DNA from: Altericroceibacterium spongiae
GTDB lineage: Bacteria; Pseudomonadota; Alphaproteobacteria; Sphingomonadales; Sphingomonadaceae
DNA: 64,000 nucleotides
Direction: 5' to 3'
Assembly: GCF_003610805.1 (NCBI RefSeq)
Contig: NZ_RAPF01000004.1
Location: 124,001-188,000, forward strand
Shown: positions 53,069-63,032 of the stretch, in pieces
Numbering within the stretch: the first letter of the stretch is position 1
How the letters are laid out: each line of letters starts with the position of its first letter
Program-made: the position numbers and the translations under genes
The notes under the pieces: model-generated
The model's database searches: none
The model's input: the letters and a program-made list of their open reading frames with translations, nothing else
What the model was told of the DNA's origin: nothing

Positions 53069-53617
53069 ATGACTGAAATCACCCGTGTTCCGCTGCAGCC
53101 GATCAGGAAGGGCTCGCTTACGAAGCTCTGGATCGGTGTTGCTGTCGTTTTGCTGGCCGCTGCGGCCATTGCCTATGCCGCCGCTCCTCATGTCGAGAAG
53201 CTGGGTAATGGCGTGACGCTGCAGGTTCTGGAAGAGGGCACTGGCGTTTCGCCGGGCAAGACCGATATGGCGCTGGTCAATTATCGCGGTACGCTGGACG
53301 ATGGAACCGTCTTCGATGAGAATGAACGCGCACCGCTTGCCGTAAACGGCGTGGTACCCGGTTTCTCCACCGCTTTGCAGGCAATGCAGAAGGGTGGCAA
53401 ATATCGCGTCCATATTCCCGCCGATCAGGGTTATGGCGATAAGGACCGTGGCCCGATCCCGGCCAATAGCGACCTTACTTTTGAAGTGACGCTGCTCGAT
53501 TTCATGAGCCAGGCGCAGATTCAGCAAATGATGCAGCAGCAACAGATGATGCAGCAATTGCAGGGTATGCAGGGCGGCGCGCCGGGGGCACCGGGCGCTC
53601 CGGCACCGGGTCAGTAA
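53069..53617 (+). CDS. Membrane-anchored FKBP-type peptidyl-prolyl isomerase
   Basis: A 182-aa PPIase. An N-terminal helix (LWIGVAVVLLAAAAIAYAA) anchors or exports it, then one FKBP domain runs over residues about 45-150: LVNYRGTLDDGTVFDENE, GVVPGFSTALQAMQKGGKYRVHIPADQGYGD and TFEVTLLDF, all catalytic-pocket regions. The C-terminus is Gln/Met-rich (QMMQQQQMMQQLQGMQGG) and then Gly/Ala/Pro-rich, probably flexible. It probably assists folding in the periplasm. It begins 12 nt after the rpsU terminator. Confidence 0.92.
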   Translation: MTEITRVPLQPIRKGSLTKLWIGVAVVLLAAAAIAYAAAPHVEKLGNGVTLQVLEEGTGVSPGKTDMALVNYRGTLDDGTVFDENERAPLAVNGVVPGFSTALQAMQKGGKYRVHIPADQGYGDKDRGPIPANSDLTFEVTLLDFMSQAQIQQMMQQQQMMQQLQGMQGGAPGAPGAPAPGQ

Positions 53618-53713
53618 GACGGGTTGCCGGCAGGGGTGCCGCTTGAAGCGCACCCCTGTGGCTGGTACCCCGCATCCATCACAGGTTTTTTCTGAAAAAG
53701 AGGCGCAGACGCT

Positions 53714-54016
53714 ATGTCCGTCGATAGAGCGACCGTGGCCAGGATCGCATCGCTGGCCCGGATCAATATGAGCGAAGAGGATCTCGACACGCTGGTGCCC
53801 GAGTTCAATAATATCCTCAATTTCGTCGAGCAGCTGAGCGAAGTGAATGTCGAAGGCGTCGAGCCGATGACATCGGTGATCCCCAATCACCAGCGTCTGC
53901 GCGAAGACAAGGTGAATGCCGATCCGCTGACCGGCGGCGATATTCGCGACAAGGTGCTGGCCAATGCACCCGCGGCCGAACACGGCTTTTTCGGTGTGCC
54001 GAAAGTTATCGAATGA
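53714..54016 (+). CDS. gatC: Asp-tRNA(Asn)/Glu-tRNA(Gln) amidotransferase subunit C
   Basis: A 100-aa stabilising subunit of the GatCAB amidotransferase. Family features: [45 protein letters not shown] and the C-terminal FFGVPKVIE. The ATG is preceded by AGGCGCAGACGCT with a moderate AGG. It leads the gatC-gatA-gatB cluster, in which gatA starts 125 bp later because of an inserted degenerate repeat. Confidence 0.96.
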   Translation: MSVDRATVARIASLARINMSEEDLDTLVPEFNNILNFVEQLSEVNVEGVEPMTSVIPNHQRLREDKVNADPLTGGDIRDKVLANAPAAEHGFFGVPKVIE

Positions 54017-54045
54017 CGATGGCCTGCGCCGACTCCGCCGCTATG

Positions 54046-54126
54046 CCCGTAAAGGCGGGAAACGGAGGCAGGGCGCGCAGGGTTTCATTCCGAATTCCCG
54101 CCTGGGCGGACATCACGACACTCATA
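54046..54126. repeat. Degenerate intergenic repeat between gatC and gatA
   Basis: CTATGCCCGTAAAGGCGGG at one end and ATTCCCGCCTGGGCGGACAT at the other form an imperfect inverted repeat of about 80 bp, similar in type to 42346-42432. It lengthens the gatC-gatA spacer but leaves both genes intact. Confidence 0.45.
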
Positions 54127-54140
54127 TCAGGACACGAAGT

Positions 54141-55622
54141 GTGACCGACCTTACAGAACTGGGCATCAAGGCGATCCGCGAAGGCGTGAAAGCCGGTGAC
54201 TTTACCGCCCGCGAAGTGGCAGAGGCTTTCAATGCCAGCGTCGCCGGAGCGGAAAAGCTGAATGCCTTTATCACCGCCACGCCCGAAAAGGCGCTCGCAT
54301 CCGCTGACGCAGTGGATGCTGATCGCGCGGCCGGCAAGGCGCTGGGCTCGATGGCCGGCGTGCCGCTGGGCATTAAGGATCTGTTCGCCACCGAAGGCGT
54401 GCAAACCTCCGCTGCGAGCCACATTCTCGAAGGCTTTACGCCGCAATATGAAAGCACCGTCAGCCGCAAATTGTGGGAAGCGGGTGCGGGAATGCTCGGC
54501 AAGGTCAATCTTGACCAGTTCGCCATGGGCTCTTCCAATGAAAGCTCTTATTTCGGTGAAGTGGTCAGCCCCTGGCGCAAACAGGGCTCCGATGCGAAGC
54601 TGGCGCCGGGCGGATCTTCGGGCGGGTCCAGCGCGGCCGTTGCGGCGCGCCTTGCGCCTGCTGCCACCGGCACCGATACGGGCGGTTCGATCCGCCAGCC
54701 CGCGGCCTTTACCGGCATTACCGGTATCAAGCCGACCTATGGCCGCTGTTCGCGCTGGGGCATTGTCGCCTTCGCATCCTCGCTCGATCAGGCGGGGCCG
54801 ATGGCGAAGGATGTGACCGATTGCGCGATCATGCTCGAAGCCATGGCCGGGTTCGATCCCAAGGATTCGACCAGCCTCGATATGCCTGTGCCGAACTGGG
54901 AAGCAGCGCTCAGCGCCGATCTCAAGGGCAAGAAAGTCGGCATCCCGAAAGAGTATCGGATGGACGGGCTCTCCGCCGATGTCGCGAAGGCATGGGACGA
55001 TGGCGTGCAATGGCTGAAAGATGCCGGTGCCGAAGTGGTGGAGATCAGCCTGCCGCATACGAAATATGCGCTGGCCTCCTATTACATTATCGCGCCTGCC
55101 GAAGCCTCCTCCAACCTCGCGCGCTATGATGGTGTGCGTTACGGGCTGCGCGATCTGCCCGAAGGCGCCAATCTTCAGGACATGTACGCCGCCACCCGCG
55201 CCGCCGGTTTCGGCGATGAGGTCAAGCGCCGTATTCTGATCGGCACTTATGTGCTGTCTGCCGGTTTCTACGACGCCTATTACAATCAGGCGCAGAAAGT
55301 CCGCACGCTGATCCAGCGCGACTTCACGAATGCGTTCGAACAATGCGACGTGATCCTCGCGCCGACAGCCCCCACAGCCGCCTTCGCGCTGGGTGAAAAG
55401 ACCGGCGACCCGCTGGAAATGTATATGGGCGATGTGTTCTCCGTGCCTGCTTCGCTGGCAGGTCTTCCGGCCATGTCCGTACCCTCGGGCCTCAATGCAG
55501 AGGGCCTGCCGCTCGGCCTGCAGATTATCGGCAAGCCTTTCGACGAGCAGGGCGTACTCAACGCCGGCCTCGCCCTTGAAGAACGCGCTGGCTTTACAGC
55601 CAAGCCGCAGAAGTGGTGGTAA
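54141..55622 (+). CDS. gatA: Asp-tRNA(Asn)/Glu-tRNA(Gln) amidotransferase subunit A
   Basis: A 493-aa amidase-signature glutaminase that releases ammonia for transamidation. The Ser-cisSer-Lys triad is visible: Lys in VPLGIKDLF, Ser in [18 protein letters not shown] and Ser in [13 protein letters not shown]. The start is GTG 54141 with AGGACACGAAGT upstream (AGGA about 9 nt away); the earlier in-frame starts run through the repeat. gatB begins 1 nt after its stop. Confidence 0.97.
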   Translation: MTDLTELGIKAIREGVKAGDFTAREVAEAFNASVAGAEKLNAFITATPEKALASADAVDADRAAGKALGSMAGVPLGIKDLFATEGVQTSAASHILEGFTPQYESTVSRKLWEAGAGMLGKVNLDQFAMGSSNESSYFGEVVSPWRKQGSDAKLAPGGSSGGSSAAVAARLAPAATGTDTGGSIRQPAAFTGITGIKPTYGRCSRWGIVAFASSLDQAGPMAKDVTDCAIMLEAMAGFDPKDSTSLDMPVPNWEAALSADLKGKKVGIPKEYRMDGLSADVAKAWDDGVQWLKDAGAEVVEISLPHTKYALASYYIIAPAEASSNLARYDGVRYGLRDLPEGANLQDMYAATRAAGFGDEVKRRILIGTYVLSAGFYDAYYNQAQKVRTLIQRDFTNAFEQCDVILAPTAPTAAFALGEKTGDPLEMYMGDVFSVPASLAGLPAMSVPSGLNAEGLPLGLQIIGKPFDEQGVLNAGLALEERAGFTAKPQKWW

Positions 55623-55623
55623 G

Positions 55624-57120
55624 ATGAGCAACTATCGTATTCAGGGCGCAACGGGTGAGTGGGAGGTCGTGATCGGCCTTGAAGTTCATGCGCAGGTCAC
55701 GTCGGAGGCGAAGCTGTTTTCGTCCTCTTCCACCAGTTTCGGGGCGGAGCCGAACACGCAGGTTTCGCTGATCGATGCGGCCATGCCCGGCATGTTGCCC
55801 GTTCCCAATCAGGAATGCATCCGTCAGGCTGTGCGCACCGGCATGGCGATCAACGCGCAGATCAACAAATATTCGCGTTTCGACCGCAAGAATTATTTCT
55901 ATGCCGATTTGCCGCAGGGCTATCAGATCAGCCAGCTCTATCACCCGATCGTGGGCGAGGGCGAATTGCTGATCGAAGCGGATGAGAAGGCCGGTCTTCC
56001 CGAAGATAAGGTGATCGGGATCGAGCGTATCCATGTGGAACAGGATGCGGGCAAGCTGATGCACGATCAGCATCCGACCATGTCCTATGTCGATCTCAAT
56101 CGCTGCGGCGTGGCGCTGATGGAAATCGTCAGCCGCCCCGATATGACTTCGCCCGCTGAAGCCGGGGCCTATCTTGCCAAATTGCGTTCGATCCTGCGCT
56201 ATGTCGGATCGTGCGATGGCAATATGGATCAGGGCTCTATGCGGGCCGATGTGAACGTTTCCGTCCGCCGTCCGGGTGAGCCTTTCGGCACCCGTACCGA
56301 AACCAAGAATGTGAACTCGGTCCGCTTCGTGATGCAGGTGGTCGAAGTGGAGGCCCGCCGTCAGGTCGAACTGATCGAGGATGGCGGTACGGTGGTACAG
56401 GAAACCCGCCTGTTCGACCCCACCAGCGGCACCACGCGGTCTATGCGCAGCAAGGAAGATGCGCATGATTATCGCTACTTCCCCGATCCCGATCTGCTGC
56501 CGGTCGAACTGGACGATGCGTTTTTGCAGGAATGCAAGGCAAGCCTGCCCGAACTGCCCGATGCCAAGCGCGCGCGTTATGTCGAAACACTGGGGCTGAC
56601 GGCCTATAATGCCCGCGAACTGACCGCAGAGGTCGAAACCTTCGCGCGCTTCGAAACGCTGCTGGCCGAAACTGCGAAAGCTCTTGGCAAGGATGAGGCG
56701 AAACTGGCGACGCAGGTCGCCAACTGGTCGCTTTCCGTCGCGCCGGGCGTGCTGAAATCGCTGGGTGAAGAGGCCGATCCTGCCCATTCGACGGCCGAAG
56801 CGCAGGCCAAGATCCTGAAAATGCAGGATGCGGGCGAAATTTCGGGCGGTCAGGCCAAGGAGATCTATGAGATCGTGCTGAAGACCGGCCGCGATCCGGA
56901 AGAAGTTGCCGATGCCGAAGGGCTGAAACAGGTGTCCGATACCGGTGCCATCGAAGCCAAGATCGACGAAGTGCTCGCTGCCAATCAGGACAAGGTCGAG
57001 CAATATCGCGGCGGTAAGGACAAGCTTTTCGGCTTCTTCGTGGGGCAGACCATGAAGGCGACGCAGGGCAAGGCCAACCCGCAGGTGGTCAACGAGATTC
57101 TCAAACAGAAGCTCGGCTGA
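55624..57120 (+). CDS. gatB: Asp-tRNA(Asn)/Glu-tRNA(Gln) amidotransferase subunit B
   Basis: A 498-aa subunit that binds the misacylated tRNA, phosphorylates the carboxylate and uses ammonia from GatA. The signature [21 protein letters not shown]-type region reads [20 protein letters not shown], and [12 protein letters not shown] and [15 protein letters not shown] are also characteristic. The C-terminal YqeY-like helical domain is complete ([18 protein letters not shown]). The ATG at 55624 lies in the gatA stop region, so translation is probably coupled. Confidence 0.97.
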   Translation: MSNYRIQGATGEWEVVIGLEVHAQVTSEAKLFSSSSTSFGAEPNTQVSLIDAAMPGMLPVPNQECIRQAVRTGMAINAQINKYSRFDRKNYFYADLPQGYQISQLYHPIVGEGELLIEADEKAGLPEDKVIGIERIHVEQDAGKLMHDQHPTMSYVDLNRCGVALMEIVSRPDMTSPAEAGAYLAKLRSILRYVGSCDGNMDQGSMRADVNVSVRRPGEPFGTRTETKNVNSVRFVMQVVEVEARRQVELIEDGGTVVQETRLFDPTSGTTRSMRSKEDAHDYRYFPDPDLLPVELDDAFLQECKASLPELPDAKRARYVETLGLTAYNARELTAEVETFARFETLLAETAKALGKDEAKLATQVANWSLSVAPGVLKSLGEEADPAHSTAEAQAKILKMQDAGEISGGQAKEIYEIVLKTGRDPEEVADAEGLKQVSDTGAIEAKIDEVLAANQDKVEQYRGGKDKLFGFFVGQTMKATQGKANPQVVNEILKQKLG

Positions 57121-57157
57121 CATCTCCGGGATGCGCGCGCCCTCCGGCAAGAGCGGC

Positions 57158-57616
57158 ATGTCTATCGTGCTGGTCCAGCCCGAAATTCCCCATAATACGG
57201 GGGCTATCGGGCGGACCTGTGTGGCGCTCGACATGGAGCTGGTGCTGATCCGGCCCTATGGTTTCGTCCTGTCGGACAAGCAATTGAAGCGCGCCGGGCT
57301 CGATTACTGGCAGCATGTCCGGCTCGCTGAATTTGCGAGCTGGGAGGCCTTTATGGCCGAACGTGCCCCGCGTGCGGATCAGCTCTTTCTGTTCGAGGAA
57401 TTCGGGCAACGCAGCTTCTACGAAGCGGATTATCCCGAGGATGCCTGTCTCGTCTTCGGGCGCGAGACCAAAGGCCTGCCCGAAGCGATTATCGAAGCGC
57501 ATCGGGACAGGCTGTTCCATCTGCCGATGCGCTCGGATAAAATCCGCTCGCTCAATCTGGCGAATACGGCCACGGCGGTCGCTTATCAGGCCTTGCGAGG
57601 GCAGTACCGGCCCTGA
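57158..57616 (+). CDS. trmL: tRNA (cytidine/uridine-34 2'-O)-methyltransferase
   Basis: A 152-aa SPOUT methyltransferase that methylates the 2'-O of the wobble nucleotide in tRNA-Leu isoacceptors. Key parts: IVLVQPEIPHNTGAIGRTC (N-terminal strand), VLIRPYGF, LVFGRETKGLPE (SAM knot) and MRSDKIRSLNLANTATAVAY. I chose ATG 57158 because homology starts there; the in-frame ATG at 57131 adds MRAPSGKSG and is less likely. It follows gatB by about 37 bp on the same strand. Confidence 0.93.
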   Translation: MSIVLVQPEIPHNTGAIGRTCVALDMELVLIRPYGFVLSDKQLKRAGLDYWQHVRLAEFASWEAFMAERAPRADQLFLFEEFGQRSFYEADYPEDACLVFGRETKGLPEAIIEAHRDRLFHLPMRSDKIRSLNLANTATAVAYQALRGQYRP

Positions 57617-57686
57617 AGGCTGCATGGTCTGAAAGCGGACTATTCCGCTAGCAATATAATTATTGTGCCGGAACCCTCTCAATCCA

Positions 57687-57703
57687 AAGAGGTTTTTCCT
57701 CTT
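57687..57703 (+). promoter_or_regulatory. Hairpin masking the ribosome binding site of the AsmA gene
   Basis: AAGAGG-TTTTT-CCTCTT abuts the ATG at 57704. The only Shine-Dalgarno-like sequence (AGAGG) is in the 5' arm, so the folded form would hide it. This holds only if 57704 rather than GTG 57665 is the start. Confidence 0.45.
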
Positions 57704-59851
57704 ATGGATATGACACGTTCCCTAGCGCATATGCGCAATTATGCCGGCAGGGCCTGGTCGCCGGGCTGGCTTCAGCAGCGTCCCCGGCCGATGCGTATTG
57801 CCGCGCGGGCCGTGGCGATTTTCGTGCTGGTGCTGTTCACCATCTGGCTGGTTCTGTTCATCACCAAAGGCCGCTTTCTGAAGCATCCTTTCGAAAGCAT
57901 CGCATCTTCCATCATGGAACGCGATGTGACGGTGAAGGGCGATTTCAACCTCTATTTCGCGCCGTTCAATGTGAAATTTCTGGCCGAGAATATGCGTGTC
58001 ACCAACCCCGAATGGGCGGGGAAGGATGATTTTTTCGCTGCCCGGCTAATCGATATGCGGATCAGCACGCTGCCGCTGCTGATCGGGCAGCGCAATATCC
58101 GCTCACTGGTGCTCGATAAAGGGACGGTGGATCTGGAATGGGATAAAGAAAGGGCGCGCAATAGCTGGACTTTCGGCGATCCCGATGCCGCCGCGGAACC
58201 CTTCCAGCTCCCTGCTATCGAGCGGGCCGCCATCACCGGCACCACGATTTTCTATCGCGATCCGGGGCTTCAGCTCAATGCCGATATCGGTGTCGATACG
58301 GTGAAAGCGGAAGATACGGCATTCGACAGCAATATTCGCTTCACAGGCGAAGGCACTATGCGCAAGCAACCCTTTACGCTTTCGGGCAGTTTGCTGAGCC
58401 CCAATCAGACGCTGGCCGGCGGGCGGAACAAGCTTACAATTCATGCCGAAGCAGCGCGCACGAAGCTGGATGTCTCGGGTACATTGCCCGGTGCTACGCA
58501 GATTGTAGGGGCGGATCTCAATTTTGCCGTGCGCGGCTATAATGTCGCCAATCTGTTCGATTTTCTCGGCATTGCGGTGCCCAATACGCGTGCCTATCGC
58601 CTGAAAAGCGCGCTCACTTATACGGGCAGCGAATGGCAGTTTACCGGCCTCGACGGAATTTTCGGCGATAGCGACATTGGCGGGTCGATGACCATTGCCA
58701 TGCCCGATAACCGGCTGAAACTCGATGCCGATCTTGCCACCGACACGCTCGACGTGATCGATGTCGGCCCCTTTATCGGTTACGATCCCGAACGGCTCGA
58801 TGCGATGGGCAAATCGGGAGCGATCCGGCAGGTCAACGGCCATCCCCGTGTGCTGCCCGATGCCACGCTGCGCATGGATGCGATCGGCCAGTTCGATGCC
58901 GATGTTCATTATACGGTCAAGACACTGAAAGCCGAAAGTTTTCCGGTCAGCAATATCGATCTGACGCTGGGTCTCGATCATTCACTGCTGACATTGTCAC
59001 CGCTCAAAGCCACGGTCGCAGGCGGCACTCTTACGTCGGATATCACGCTGGATGCGCGCGCACCTCTTGTGAAAACCCAATATGATATTCGCCTTTCGCC
59101 GACCAATATGGGCAAGCTTCTGGCGACATTCGGGGCGGATGGATCGGGCACCAGCGGCACGGTTTCGGCCCGTATCCAGCTTGCCGGTACGGGTGACAGT
59201 TTGCGGCAGAGTCTGGCCCATTCCAACGGGCGGATGGCTTTCATCATGCCTGCCGGAACGTTCTGGACGCGCAATATCCAGCTTGTCGAACTCGATATCG
59301 GAACCTTCGTGCAGAAGATGTTCGAAGATAAGCTCAAAAAACCGGTGCAGATTAATTGCGGCCTGATCGCCTTTACCGTGCGGGATGGTGTGGCCGCCGC
59401 CGATCCCATTCTGATCGACACCAAGAAAAATGTCATTCTCGGCCGGGGCGGCTTCAGCTTTAAAAGCGAAGCGCTCGACATGGCGGTGCGCGCCGATGCC
59501 AAGACCTTCAGCCTGTTTTCCGGACAGTCTCCGGTGGGCGTAAACGGTTATTTCGGCGCGCCGGGGATCAATCCGATCAGCGGCGATCTGGTCGGCCGGG
59601 CCGGGGCGGGTCTCGGGCTCGCCGTGGCAGCTACACCGGTAGCAGGCCTGCTCGCTTTTATCGATCCGGGCGATGCCAAGGCAGCGCAATGCGAACCGGT
59701 TCTTTCAGGCGCAAGAGCCTCGGCGCAAAAGACCGAAGACGGCAAGCCGCGGGACGATGTGGGCAACGGGTCCACCGCCAAATCGGAAAGCGGTGAGCAA
59801 TCCGATGCCAGCAAGGAGCAACAGCGCCAGACATTCACGCACGGGCACTGA
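57704..59851 (+). CDS. AsmA-family protein
   Basis: A 715-aa envelope protein with one N-terminal membrane helix (AVAIFVLVLFTIWLVLFITKG) and a very long repeating beta-rich periplasmic part, as in AsmA/YhjG-type relatives thought to shuttle lipids between membranes. Family landmarks are RDVTVKGDFNLYFAPFNVKFLAENMRVTNPEWAG, GTVSARIQLAGTGDSLRQSLAHSNG and ALDMAVRADAKTFSLFSGQSPV. The C-terminus is a polar low-complexity tail. The start is either ATG 57704 or GTG 57665; the first is preferred because the extra 13 residues look untypical. Confidence 0.88.
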   Translation: MDMTRSLAHMRNYAGRAWSPGWLQQRPRPMRIAARAVAIFVLVLFTIWLVLFITKGRFLKHPFESIASSIMERDVTVKGDFNLYFAPFNVKFLAENMRVTNPEWAGKDDFFAARLIDMRISTLPLLIGQRNIRSLVLDKGTVDLEWDKERARNSWTFGDPDAAAEPFQLPAIERAAITGTTIFYRDPGLQLNADIGVDTVKAEDTAFDSNIRFTGEGTMRKQPFTLSGSLLSPNQTLAGGRNKLTIHAEAARTKLDVSGTLPGATQIVGADLNFAVRGYNVANLFDFLGIAVPNTRAYRLKSALTYTGSEWQFTGLDGIFGDSDIGGSMTIAMPDNRLKLDADLATDTLDVIDVGPFIGYDPERLDAMGKSGAIRQVNGHPRVLPDATLRMDAIGQFDADVHYTVKTLKAESFPVSNIDLTLGLDHSLLTLSPLKATVAGGTLTSDITLDARAPLVKTQYDIRLSPTNMGKLLATFGADGSGTSGTVSARIQLAGTGDSLRQSLAHSNGRMAFIMPAGTFWTRNIQLVELDIGTFVQKMFEDKLKKPVQINCGLIAFTVRDGVAAADPILIDTKKNVILGRGGFSFKSEALDMAVRADAKTFSLFSGQSPVGVNGYFGAPGINPISGDLVGRAGAGLGLAVAATPVAGLLAFIDPGDAKAAQCEPVLSGARASAQKTEDGKPRDDVGNGSTAKSESGEQSDASKEQQRQTFTHGH

Positions 59852-59900
59852 GCCTGCGGCGGTGCAAGGGGCCAGCCGGCGCTGTCCCCTTGCGTTTCCG

Positions 59901-62813
59901 TCATTCTCCGGCGCTGTCGATATATTCGACCGGCAGGCCGATATCTGCCAGCTGGGGTTCCACCACTTTCCGGTCTCCGACGACCACGATCACCATATTG
60001 TCGGGCTGGAGATAGGAAGCGGCGGCCTCGTCGATATCCTTGCCGTCAATCGCGCGATAAATATCGGCCAGATCGGCGTAATAATCGTCCGGGCGGCCCA
60101 GATGCTGATTGGCGATAATTCCCGACAGCACCTGCGCATTGGTCTGGAACCGGTTGGGCAGGCCGCGAATATTGCCCTGCGTTACGCGCTGCAATTCCAC
60201 ATCGTCGACCGGCCTGGCGGTGGGAAAGGCTTTCATATCAGCGAGGATCAGCTTTATGGAATCCGCCGTGCGGTCTGCCTGAACGGGTGTCATCACCTCG
60301 AAGCTGCGCGGCCCTTTGACATCGGACAGGCTGGTGCGAATGCCATAGGTCCAGCCCTTATCCTCGCGCAGATCCGTATTGAGGCGCGAGAGGAAACCGT
60401 TGCCGATCACCTCATTGGCAAGATCGAGCGGTTCCTGCCCTGCATCCTGCCCGGTAAGCGGCAGGACCTTGCCGAACATCAGGGCGCTTTGCGGCGAATT
60501 GGGGCGGTCGATCACGACGATCCGCGCCGATCCTTTGGGGGTGGGCGTGGTGAGGTCCTTGCCTGGCGCGGGTGCGGCCGGGGCCTGCCAGTCTCCGAAA
60601 ACCCGTTCGAGCTGCGGAATGAGCTGCTCCATCGTGATATCGCCCACCACGGTGATGCGGGCGAGGTCGGGGCGTAGCCAGCGGCTGTGTTCGCTGCGCA
60701 GATCGGCAGGGGTGAGCGGTTCGACGACCGCTGTCGTGCCGAGCGCCCCGACCGAGCCATAGGGATGCTGCGGCCCGTAAAGGATCGGCTCGATAGCCCT
60801 TCGGGCAATACCGAAAGGCGATGCTTCGGCCTGCGCGATATCGGCCAGACGCTGCCCTTTCACCCGTGCGACATCTTCCTGCGTAAAGGCCGGGTTGCGG
60901 ATGACATCCGCCATCAGATCGAGTGAGGGGGCAAGATTGGCGGTCAGTGCCGAGAGCATGACCGACGAGGTATCGAGCGAGGTTCCGGTCGAGATCGTCG
61001 CGCCGAGCCGCTCCTGCTCTTCGGCAATAGCGATGGCATCGCGATGGGTGGTGCCTTCTTCGAGCATATCCATCATCAGCGATTGCTTGCCAGCCCCGGC
61101 GGAACCGTCCGCCGCATAGCCGGCATCGAATTCCATCGCGATCAGGACTTTGGGAATAGCGTCACGATGGGCGAGCGATATTGCCATACCGTTGGACAAG
61201 GTGGCGTGCTGAATATCCGGGAAGGTGAGATCGCGTGTCTGGCTCAGTTCCGGCGCGGTGCGCGGTTCTGCCGCCTGGGCTTCGGTTTCTGCTGCCAGTT
61301 TCGCGGCCTCTGGCCCTGTTGTGTCGCTGTCAGCGCCCCGTGTCTGCGGCGATATTTGCTGTGCAGTATCTTCGTCACCCCAACCGCCCATCGCGGCGCC
61401 GCTTTCGCTTCGTTCGCCTGGAATCACTGCCAGACGGTAAACCGGCCGCGACAGCCAGCGCTGCATGACCGCGGTAACCTGCGCCGGGGTGAGGCTTGCC
61501 ATTTGATCGAGCTGATCCTTGTAAAGCGCTGGATTATCAGCATAAAGCAGCCCCTCAGCAAGGGTCGCGCCCTTGCCGGAGAAGCCGCCCACTACTTCCA
61601 GTGCACCGATCTGCTGAGAAACCATTTCGGTCGCCGCACGGTTCAGCTCGTCCTGTGTCGGCCCTTGCTTCACGAATTGCCGGACCACTTCGTCCAGCCG
61701 TTTCTCGGCCACAGCCCGATCAATACCGGGCTTCACATCCATTTGAATTTCAAGGAAAGAAAGCTGCTCATGCTGCTGAGCATAAGCAGCAACACTCACC
61801 GCAAGTTGTTCATCACGCACCAGCACATTGTCGAGCCGGGAACTGGCCAGCCCGCCCAGAACATGCATCCCGATAGCCAGCGGTACCGAGTCCGGGCTGG
61901 TAAGGGCCGGTCCGCTCCAGGCCCGGTAAATCCGCGTGACCGGAACCTGATCGGTCATTTCCCGGCTGACCGGTGCGGCCAGAGTTACCGGTTCTGCGGA
62001 AACCTTAGCGATATCGGGGCCGCGCGGAATATCGCCGAACCAGTGTTCGATCTTCTTTTTCGCCGTTGCCGCATCAATATCGCCGGCGAGTGCGATCACC
62101 ACATTATTCGGCCCGTAATTGTCGATGAACCATTTGCGTACATCGGCAAGGCTCGCCGCATCGAGATCGGCCATCGAGCCAATGGTGGAATGGCGATAGG
62201 GATGCCCCACCGGGAGCAATCCTTCGCCAATCGCATAATCGGCCAGACCATAGGGCTGATTATCCCCCTGCCGCTTTTCGTTCTGAACGACACCGCGTTG
62301 TTTATCGAGCTTGTCCTGCGTCACTGCAGGCAGCAAATGACCCATACGGTCGCTTTCCATGAAAAGCGCCAGATCGAGCGCACCGGTCGGCACCGTTTCG
62401 ACATAATTGGTCCGGTCATACCAGGTGGAACCGTTAGTGCTGGTGGAGCCGGCCGCTTCTAGCGGAATATCGAAATTAGGCACATTGGCGCTGCCCCCGA
62501 ACATCAGATGTTCGAAAAGATGCGCGAAGCCGGTCTTGCCCCTTGGTTCGCTCTTGGAGCCCACCCTGTAATAAACCGTCACACCAACAACCGGAGTCTT
62601 GCGGTCGGTATGAACGATTGTGGTTAAACCGTTTTCGAGCGTGAAGGTTTCATAGGGAATATCGACTTCATCGACCAGCGAAGCGAGAGTGGCTGGTTGA
62701 AACTGGTTTTCGGAGGATGCCGACGCTGTTGCTTCCGCTATCGGACCTGATTGCGCAATAGCGCAGGTACTGAATGTCAATGATAGTATGGCGGAAGCAA
62801 GCAGGTAGCGCAT
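59901..62813 (-). CDS. Secreted M16-family zinc metallopeptidase (pitrilysin-like, two-domain)
   Basis: A 970-aa exported protease. Signal peptide MRYLLASAILSLTFSTCAIA, then the N-terminal catalytic half with the inverted zinc motif GFAHLFEHLMFGG (HxxEH) near residue 100 and the distal Glu in the RGVVQNEKRQ region. A Glu/Ala-rich linker (residues about 490-525) leads to a second M16 half that has no HxxEH (TLSNGMAISLAHRDAIPKVLI..., AGKQSLMMDMLEEGT), as is usual for the inactive partner half. It probably degrades peptides in the periplasm. It is convergent with the AsmA gene. Confidence 0.92.
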   Translation of the reverse strand: MRYLLASAILSLTFSTCAIAQSGPIAEATASASSENQFQPATLASLVDEVDIPYETFTLENGLTTIVHTDRKTPVVGVTVYYRVGSKSEPRGKTGFAHLFEHLMFGGSANVPNFDIPLEAAGSTSTNGSTWYDRTNYVETVPTGALDLALFMESDRMGHLLPAVTQDKLDKQRGVVQNEKRQGDNQPYGLADYAIGEGLLPVGHPYRHSTIGSMADLDAASLADVRKWFIDNYGPNNVVIALAGDIDAATAKKKIEHWFGDIPRGPDIAKVSAEPVTLAAPVSREMTDQVPVTRIYRAWSGPALTSPDSVPLAIGMHVLGGLASSRLDNVLVRDEQLAVSVAAYAQQHEQLSFLEIQMDVKPGIDRAVAEKRLDEVVRQFVKQGPTQDELNRAATEMVSQQIGALEVVGGFSGKGATLAEGLLYADNPALYKDQLDQMASLTPAQVTAVMQRWLSRPVYRLAVIPGERSESGAAMGGWGDEDTAQQISPQTRGADSDTTGPEAAKLAAETEAQAAEPRTAPELSQTRDLTFPDIQHATLSNGMAISLAHRDAIPKVLIAMEFDAGYAADGSAGAGKQSLMMDMLEEGTTHRDAIAIAEEQERLGATISTGTSLDTSSVMLSALTANLAPSLDLMADVIRNPAFTQEDVARVKGQRLADIAQAEASPFGIARRAIEPILYGPQHPYGSVGALGTTAVVEPLTPADLRSEHSRWLRPDLARITVVGDITMEQLIPQLERVFGDWQAPAAPAPGKDLTTPTPKGSARIVVIDRPNSPQSALMFGKVLPLTGQDAGQEPLDLANEVIGNGFLSRLNTDLREDKGWTYGIRTSLSDVKGPRSFEVMTPVQADRTADSIKLILADMKAFPTARPVDDVELQRVTQGNIRGLPNRFQTNAQVLSGIIANQHLGRPDDYYADLADIYRAIDGKDIDEAAASYLQPDNMVIVVVGDRKVVEPQLADIGLPVEYIDSAGE

Positions 62814-63032
62814 AGCAGTTCCCGAAAGGTGGAATCAAAGATACCATTGTAGCATGAGCCTCTCATCTGCAAAGCATATCCGTTGCAACTGACCGTTTTG
62901 TCAGAATGAATGGGGATGAGTGAAAATTTTGTTCGCGAATGGCTTGCATGATCGCTTCGGGAATATTCTAAACGGTCGCAGAAGACAGACACCGGCAGAA
63001 AGCCGGGCAGATAAATGTTCTCAGGAGTTATT

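Noticed and set aside
52655-53983. 442-codon minus-strand reading frame across rpsU, the FKBP gene and gatC
   Set aside because: It is antisense to three well-supported genes, has no family resemblance and no ribosome binding site; high G+C reverse frames often stay open.
55594-57234. 546-codon minus-strand reading frame opposite gatB
   Set aside because: Exact shadow of gatB with no domain signature. The same applies to 54006-55631 opposite gatA.
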